Shown here one piece after another: positions 51,539 to 54,768 of a stretch of 54,768 nucleotides of DNA (the stretch's first letter is position 1; each line of letters opens with the position of its first letter). Both the position numbers and the translations under genes were made by a program. The DNA lies in contig DESD01000067.1 in the NCBI GenBank assembly GCA_002361935.1, positions 1-54,768 of the forward strand, read 5' to 3'. A model generated the notes under the pieces. That model searched no databases, had not been told where the DNA came from, and saw nothing but the letters and a program-made list of their open reading frames with translations. Source of the stretch: Ruminococcaceae bacterium UBA3323 (GTDB lineage: Bacteria > Bacillota > Clostridia > Oscillospirales > Acutalibacteraceae).

Positions 51539-51547
51539 GCCTATAAC

Positions 51548-51586
51548 AAAAGCGTTGGAATCATCACTCCAGCGCTTTGTTTTTTA
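51548..51586 (+). terminator. Terminator after the SASP gene
   Basis: Stem AAAGCGTTGGA with its near-complement (one G-T pair), 8-base loop, then GTTTTTT. It overlaps the last codons of the convergent HipA-like gene. Confidence 0.8.
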
Positions 51587-52367
51587 ACTGCTTTTCTATC
51601 ACATATCGAACTCTGTCGATTATTTCGTCGTTATAATATTCTTTTAATTCATCAAGAATAACATCGACATCTGTCATAGAAAAATTAATTTTCAATTGTT
51701 TCCCATAAAGCTCCTGCGAAGCAGAAGTCTGTACTTTGAAAGTGCCAAAAGGCTTAGCGGTCACTCTCATAATGTGCTTATCCGTATCACCGTCAAGCCA
51801 AAAGCCTTCCAAATCCGATAATAAAGACAAGCCCTGATCAAAATATGGGCATAGCGAAAACACATTTGTATCGGGATTTCTAATAATTGCAATGTTATTT
51901 GTATGCCTGTCTTCATTCAGGAAGAAAGCATCAATCTCAATCATTGCAGTTAAATATTCTCCAAATTTTTTGATATTCGTTACTTCTTGAACAAAATCAA
52001 CGGTATATTTAATTCTGTCGTTTGCGTTTTCAAATTCACGCAGTTTTCTGCTCAAACCTATTTTTTTGTAAAGCCTGTGCAATCGCTCAAGAGGAATAAG
52101 TTCATCACCTTTTTTCAAAAAGTTATTGCTGTAACAACCGCTTCTGTTATGGTATCCGAACTCAATTTTAACAGGCTCATACGACACAAAATTTGTAATG
52201 TTAGTCTTTGCAAGTAATTTAGATATAACAACCTCTGCCAATCCTTCATATCCCATATGGTCTGCCTTGTACCAAATTCCATTTACAAACCATTTGGGCT
52301 GATTGCCTTTGGAGGAGTGATTTGCACTTTCAATAATTTCATTTTCAGATAATTTAATTTGCTGCAT
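51564..52367 (-). CDS. HipA-like serine/threonine kinase domain protein
   Basis: 267 residues. A HipA/CtkA-type kinase fold is suggested by the catalytic segment DAFFLNEDRHTNNIAI (about 150-165; Asp of NxDRH, Asn for metal) and by a DFG-equivalent PYFDQGLSLL (about 179-188). The N-terminus lacks a full HipA N-terminal domain, so it is a compact form. It overlaps the upstream HTH gene by 14 bp and must be co-translated with it. In HipBA systems the kinase is the toxin and the HTH protein the antitoxin; that role here is inference. The kinase target is unknown. Confidence 0.78.
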   Translation of the reverse strand: MQQIKLSENEIIESANHSSKGNQPKWFVNGIWYKADHMGYEGLAEVVISKLLAKTNITNFVSYEPVKIEFGYHNRSGCYSNNFLKKGDELIPLERLHRLYKKIGLSRKLREFENANDRIKYTVDFVQEVTNIKKFGEYLTAMIEIDAFFLNEDRHTNNIAIIRNPDTNVFSLCPYFDQGLSLLSDLEGFWLDGDTDKHIMRVTAKPFGTFKVQTSASQELYGKQLKINFSMTDVDVILDELKEYYNDEIIDRVRYVIEKQLKNKALE

Positions 52368-52929
52368 ATTTAAACCTCATCCATTGACTGTCTCCATATA
52401 TCTTGCCCTTTGTTTGCTCTACAATCTGAATAGGATCATAACTATCAATACCAAGTGCCCTCAAAACCGACTTTTTATCCCCTCTTGATTTTGAAAAACA
52501 TCTGTCAGCCAAAAACTCATTAAAATCATCCCATGTAGGGTTTTCATTAACACCAAAAGCACGGTGCAAAATATCGTCTGTTTTATTTGTTATCTTTATT
52601 TTTTCATTCCAAAAATCAACAAAAATCGTGGTACACACTGATGTTTTATACATAAAATCAATTCGCATACCGTATTTATCATAAAACGGCTCTCTCAAAT
52701 ATTTTGAAATTGTCTGGCGTGATGTACCAAAATGCTCCGCAATTTTTTGCTGTGAAATATTTTGTGCCTGCATCTCTCTCATTTCGTTTATTTGTTCTGA
52801 AGTAAAAGCTTTTTTTCTTCCCACACCGCGATTATTATTCTTGTTAACTTTTGAGGCAATTTTCTTCAGCTGTTCAACATCAGTAGTTCCAAATAATTCA
52901 TTGCACAACTCTTTATAATTAACATTCAT
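52354..52929 (-). CDS. HTH DNA-binding partner of the HipA-like kinase
   Basis: 191 residues from ATG 52929; an upstream in-frame codon is less well placed. A resolvase/invertase-type helix-turn-helix spans about 38-80 (FTSEQINEMREMQAQNISQQ, then IAEHFGTSRQTISKYLREP). The C-terminal half (about 85-191) is of unknown fold and contains a Trp-Asp stretch (NPTWDDFNEFLADRCF). It is the first gene of the two-gene unit. A perfect inverted repeat at 52948-52979 overlaps its likely transcription start, which fits autoregulation as in toxin-antitoxin operons. Confidence 0.75.
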   Translation of the reverse strand: MNVNYKELCNELFGTTDVEQLKKIASKVNKNNNRGVGRKKAFTSEQINEMREMQAQNISQQKIAEHFGTSRQTISKYLREPFYDKYGMRIDFMYKTSVCTTIFVDFWNEKIKITNKTDDILHRAFGVNENPTWDDFNEFLADRCFSKSRGDKKSVLRALGIDSYDPIQIVEQTKGKIYGDSQWMRFKYAAN

Positions 52930-52947
52930 AGCAATCACCGCCTTTAT

Positions 52948-52979
52948 AATATGTAAATTATTTAATTACTTTACATATT
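52948..52979 (-). promoter_or_regulatory. Operator-like inverted repeat upstream of the HTH-HipA unit
   Basis: Two perfect 10-bp arms, AATATGTAAA and TTTACATATT, separated by 12 bp, so half-site centres are about two helix turns apart. It lies just downstream of the -10 box at 52981, where a bound repressor would block transcription. Confidence 0.7.
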
Positions 52980-52980
52980 T

Positions 52981-53009
52981 ATATTACAATAATAGAACTA
53001 AAATGTCAA
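52981..53009 (-). promoter_or_regulatory. Promoter of the HTH-HipA unit
   Basis: Minus-strand TTGACA (53004-53009) and TAATAT (52981-52986), spacer 17 bp. Confidence 0.65.
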
Positions 53010-53069
53010 CATTATTAAATATATTATAGGCAGGCTTTAGTAAGTAATACTATCGCCTGCCGTTCTCAC

Positions 53070-53525
53070 TTAATATTCAATATAATCTCTTACAAACCTG
53101 TCATACTGCCAATCCGGTCCGTTATCAAGCAAATCATAAATCAATTGCTTTAATTCACCTTTCTTCAGCGAGTTAATATACGAATCTATTTTCATTTCAA
53201 TTTCTTCTTCATATCGTTCCTGTTCTTCTTCATAAGCCATAAGTTCATCGTAATATTGTTGGGCCTCATCAGGAAACGCCGTAAAGAAAAGCGCTATTTT
53301 GTGCTTACAGCATCGTCTTGTCCCTTCAGCATGCGGACAGGTGCAAGTAGAACGCTTGGGATGTTCAGTATCTATATAAATTTCGTATTTTTCTTCATTG
53401 CTGCCTTCACAGACGCCCACAAATTCCGTGTTGGTAATTTTATCACAATATAAAACCTTATCATTTTTATAATAATCATAACCACGCCATATAGATGTAC
53501 TGCTTGCTATTGAATAAAAGCTCAT
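53070..53525 (-). CDS. SWIM zinc-finger domain protein
   Basis: 151 residues. The SWIM motif CxCx(n)CxH is present: STCTCPHAEG...CCKHKIAL, about residues 59-78. An N-terminal beta region (about 1-55, SIWRGYDYYKNDKV) precedes it, as in other SWIM proteins. The second half is a charged, Glu-rich helical stretch (about 90-135) and an aromatic C-terminus. SWIM domains bind DNA or proteins and often accompany helicases, but none is nearby. It follows the Fic gene on the same strand (70-bp gap). Function unknown. Confidence 0.75.
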   Translation of the reverse strand: MSFYSIASSTSIWRGYDYYKNDKVLYCDKITNTEFVGVCEGSNEEKYEIYIDTEHPKRSTCTCPHAEGTRRCCKHKIALFFTAFPDEAQQYYDELMAYEEEQERYEEEIEMKIDSYINSLKKGELKQLIYDLLDNGPDWQYDRFVRDYIEY

Positions 53526-53595
53526 TACATTATCCTCTATTAAAACTTATTGTATAGTAAATAGTATCATATAAAAGAACGCTTTTTCTTTATTT

Positions 53596-54753
53596 TTACT
53601 TTATACTATACAAAACCTTATTTCTCATTTTCTGTGCATTAAGCAATTCCAAATCTGTAAATTTCATAACAAAGCTTCGCACAGTGGCAAATGCTACATT
53701 GCCAAAATCCTTTTCAAGTTGTTTAGTTGTAAAGGTATCTCCTGCATAGGCAGACAAAACAAATTGCCATAATTTCGCTTCTTTTTCTGTAATTTTACCG
53801 TCTGCAAGCGCAGAATTATATAATTCAAATGTATCCGTCCTAATTGAATTCTCTGTCATTTTGTCATATACATTTTGAATAAAATACAATAAAAACGGAG
53901 TTATATCTATTACACCAGACAACTTATAATTCTCCTCAATCAAGGTGTATGCATCGTAATATTTATTTCTGCTTTTTTCAATGTAACTTGAAAACGGTAC
54001 AAAAAGTGTACTTTCATACCCTTTCTGAATCAAAAACCACATATGAATCAGACGAGCCATACGACCATTTCCATCAAAATAAGGATGCAGATATGCAATA
54101 TAAAAATGGAGCATTGTGGCCTTTAACAAGTCATTTATTTTATCATTTGCATTTGCAAATTCAACAAACGCTTTCATATATTCAGGCAGCTTTTTATAGT
54201 CGATACCGCTATGCTCCACCTTATGGCTCATTACAAATACAGTATCATGACGATAATAATTATCTTGTTTCAATTTATCTTCATCATCCAGAAAATTGCC
54301 AATCGTCATCATATATAGCTTATAAATATTTTCTTCCGTAATCTTATTGCTCTTATCACTGATAAATTCAAAGCCCTGCTTTAAACCGAAAATTCTGTTC
54401 TCTTCCTCATCCTTTGGTGCAAAGCCTTTCATAATATTGCGCACACTGTCCCTATTAAAATCAATACTTTCAATAGCAGATGTTGCAACAATTTCTTCCT
54501 CTAAAGCCTTTGTTCCATAAGAAGAATTCTGGGAAGTATATAATAGTTTGACAGCATCTAAATTTATACCTGTGCAGGAATTCAGATAAACCAAATGATT
54601 TCCTTTGAAATCATTTATCGGCAATGATTCATAATAAGAAGATTTCAGCACGGAAATGAAATCGGAAAAATCATCAGGGTATTTATATTTTAATTTTTTT
54701 AAATTTATTATATGCTTATCCGAAAGCATTTTGGAAAACTTTATTGCATCCAT
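53596..54753 (-). CDS. Fic-family protein (AMPylase-type), with inhibitory motif
   Basis: 385 residues; the ATG follows AGGAG. The Fic motif HPYFDGNGRMAR lies near residues 222-233, with catalytic His and the phosphate-binding GNGR intact. Upstream, SAIESI near 89-94 fits the (S/T)xxxE inhibitory helix, so activity is probably held in check within the protein (N-terminal class II type). A C-terminal winged-helix-like region (about 320-385) is common in this subfamily. These enzymes transfer AMP or other nucleotide groups to target proteins; the target here is unknown. Upstream of it only 15 bp remain in the window. Confidence 0.88.
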   Translation of the reverse strand: MDAIKFSKMLSDKHIINLKKLKYKYPDDFSDFISVLKSSYYESLPINDFKGNHLVYLNSCTGINLDAVKLLYTSQNSSYGTKALEEEIVATSAIESIDFNRDSVRNIMKGFAPKDEEENRIFGLKQGFEFISDKSNKITEENIYKLYMMTIGNFLDDEDKLKQDNYYRHDTVFVMSHKVEHSGIDYKKLPEYMKAFVEFANANDKINDLLKATMLHFYIAYLHPYFDGNGRMARLIHMWFLIQKGYESTLFVPFSSYIEKSRNKYYDAYTLIEENYKLSGVIDITPFLLYFIQNVYDKMTENSIRTDTFELYNSALADGKITEKEAKLWQFVLSAYAGDTFTTKQLEKDFGNVAFATVRSFVMKFTDLELLNAQKMRNKVLYSIK

Positions 54754-54768
54754 TTAGAAATTACTCCT

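Overview
The window looks like chromosome from an anaerobic, spore-forming Firmicute of class Clostridia, most likely a gut member of the Oscillospirales/Ruminococcaceae. This rests on the Firmicutes-type rpoB-rpoC-rpsL-rpsG-fusA-tuf order, strong AGGAGG-type ribosome binding sites, a T-box leader on a trp operon, a PerR plus reverse-rubrerythrin oxidative stress unit, an [FeFe]-hydrogenase-like protein and a small acid-soluble spore protein. The placement is inference from gene content; no search was run.

Layout. 1-11000 (minus strand): information-processing core, with the start of tuf, then fusA, rpsG, rpsL, rpoC and rpoB. A second promoter overlaps the end of rpoC. 11432-17190 (plus): a peptide-type binding lipoprotein, then nagB, a small membrane protein, metG and tatD. 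17233-28244: cell-envelope and stress genes, namely an XRE regulator, a DacF-like PBP, a phosphoesterase, a secreted endonuclease/exonuclease/phosphatase (EEP) lipoprotein, perR-rubrerythrin with a 23-bp PerR box, a transglutaminase-like protein, an FAD-Rieske oxidoreductase, a GPH-type sugar symporter and a VanY-type peptidase.

28377-37450 (minus) is the most distinctive metabolic block. It is one tight six-gene operon, transcribed as DUF6067-like putative glycosidase, GH89 alpha-N-acetylglucosaminidase, GH29 alpha-L-fucosidase, GH16 lipoprotein, EEP lipoprotein and phosphodiesterase/alkaline-phosphatase-type lipoprotein. An AraC regulator is divergent to it. Two further glycosidases, GH20 and a GH123/DUF4091-like protein, lie at 42777-47272. 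The exo-enzymes have no signal peptide while the GH16, EEP and phosphatase proteins are lipoproteins. This suggests cutting and trimming at the surface, import of oligosaccharides, and cytoplasmic removal of fucose, alpha-GlcNAc and beta-HexNAc. Host mucin-type or blood-group glycans fit best. nagB and the GPH symporter could serve the same pathway.

38431-42671 is a T-box-controlled trp operon with a striking lesion. The 5' part of trpE is joined out of frame to the 3' part of trpF, removing the end of trpE, the start of trpF and whatever lay between. trpG, trpD and trpC are absent from the interval. trpB and trpA are intact. This is either a real deletion leaving an indole-salvage synthase or an assembly join.

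47533-51058 holds a group-B-like [FeFe] hydrogenase, a TetR-family regulator, a half-size EamA transporter and a flavodoxin-ferredoxin fusion. 51296-54753 looks accessory: a spore protein whose C-terminus is replaced by unrelated sequence, a HipA-like kinase paired with an HTH protein behind a perfect inverted repeat, a SWIM zinc-finger protein and a Fic protein. I saw no rRNA, tRNA, CRISPR array or complete insertion sequence.
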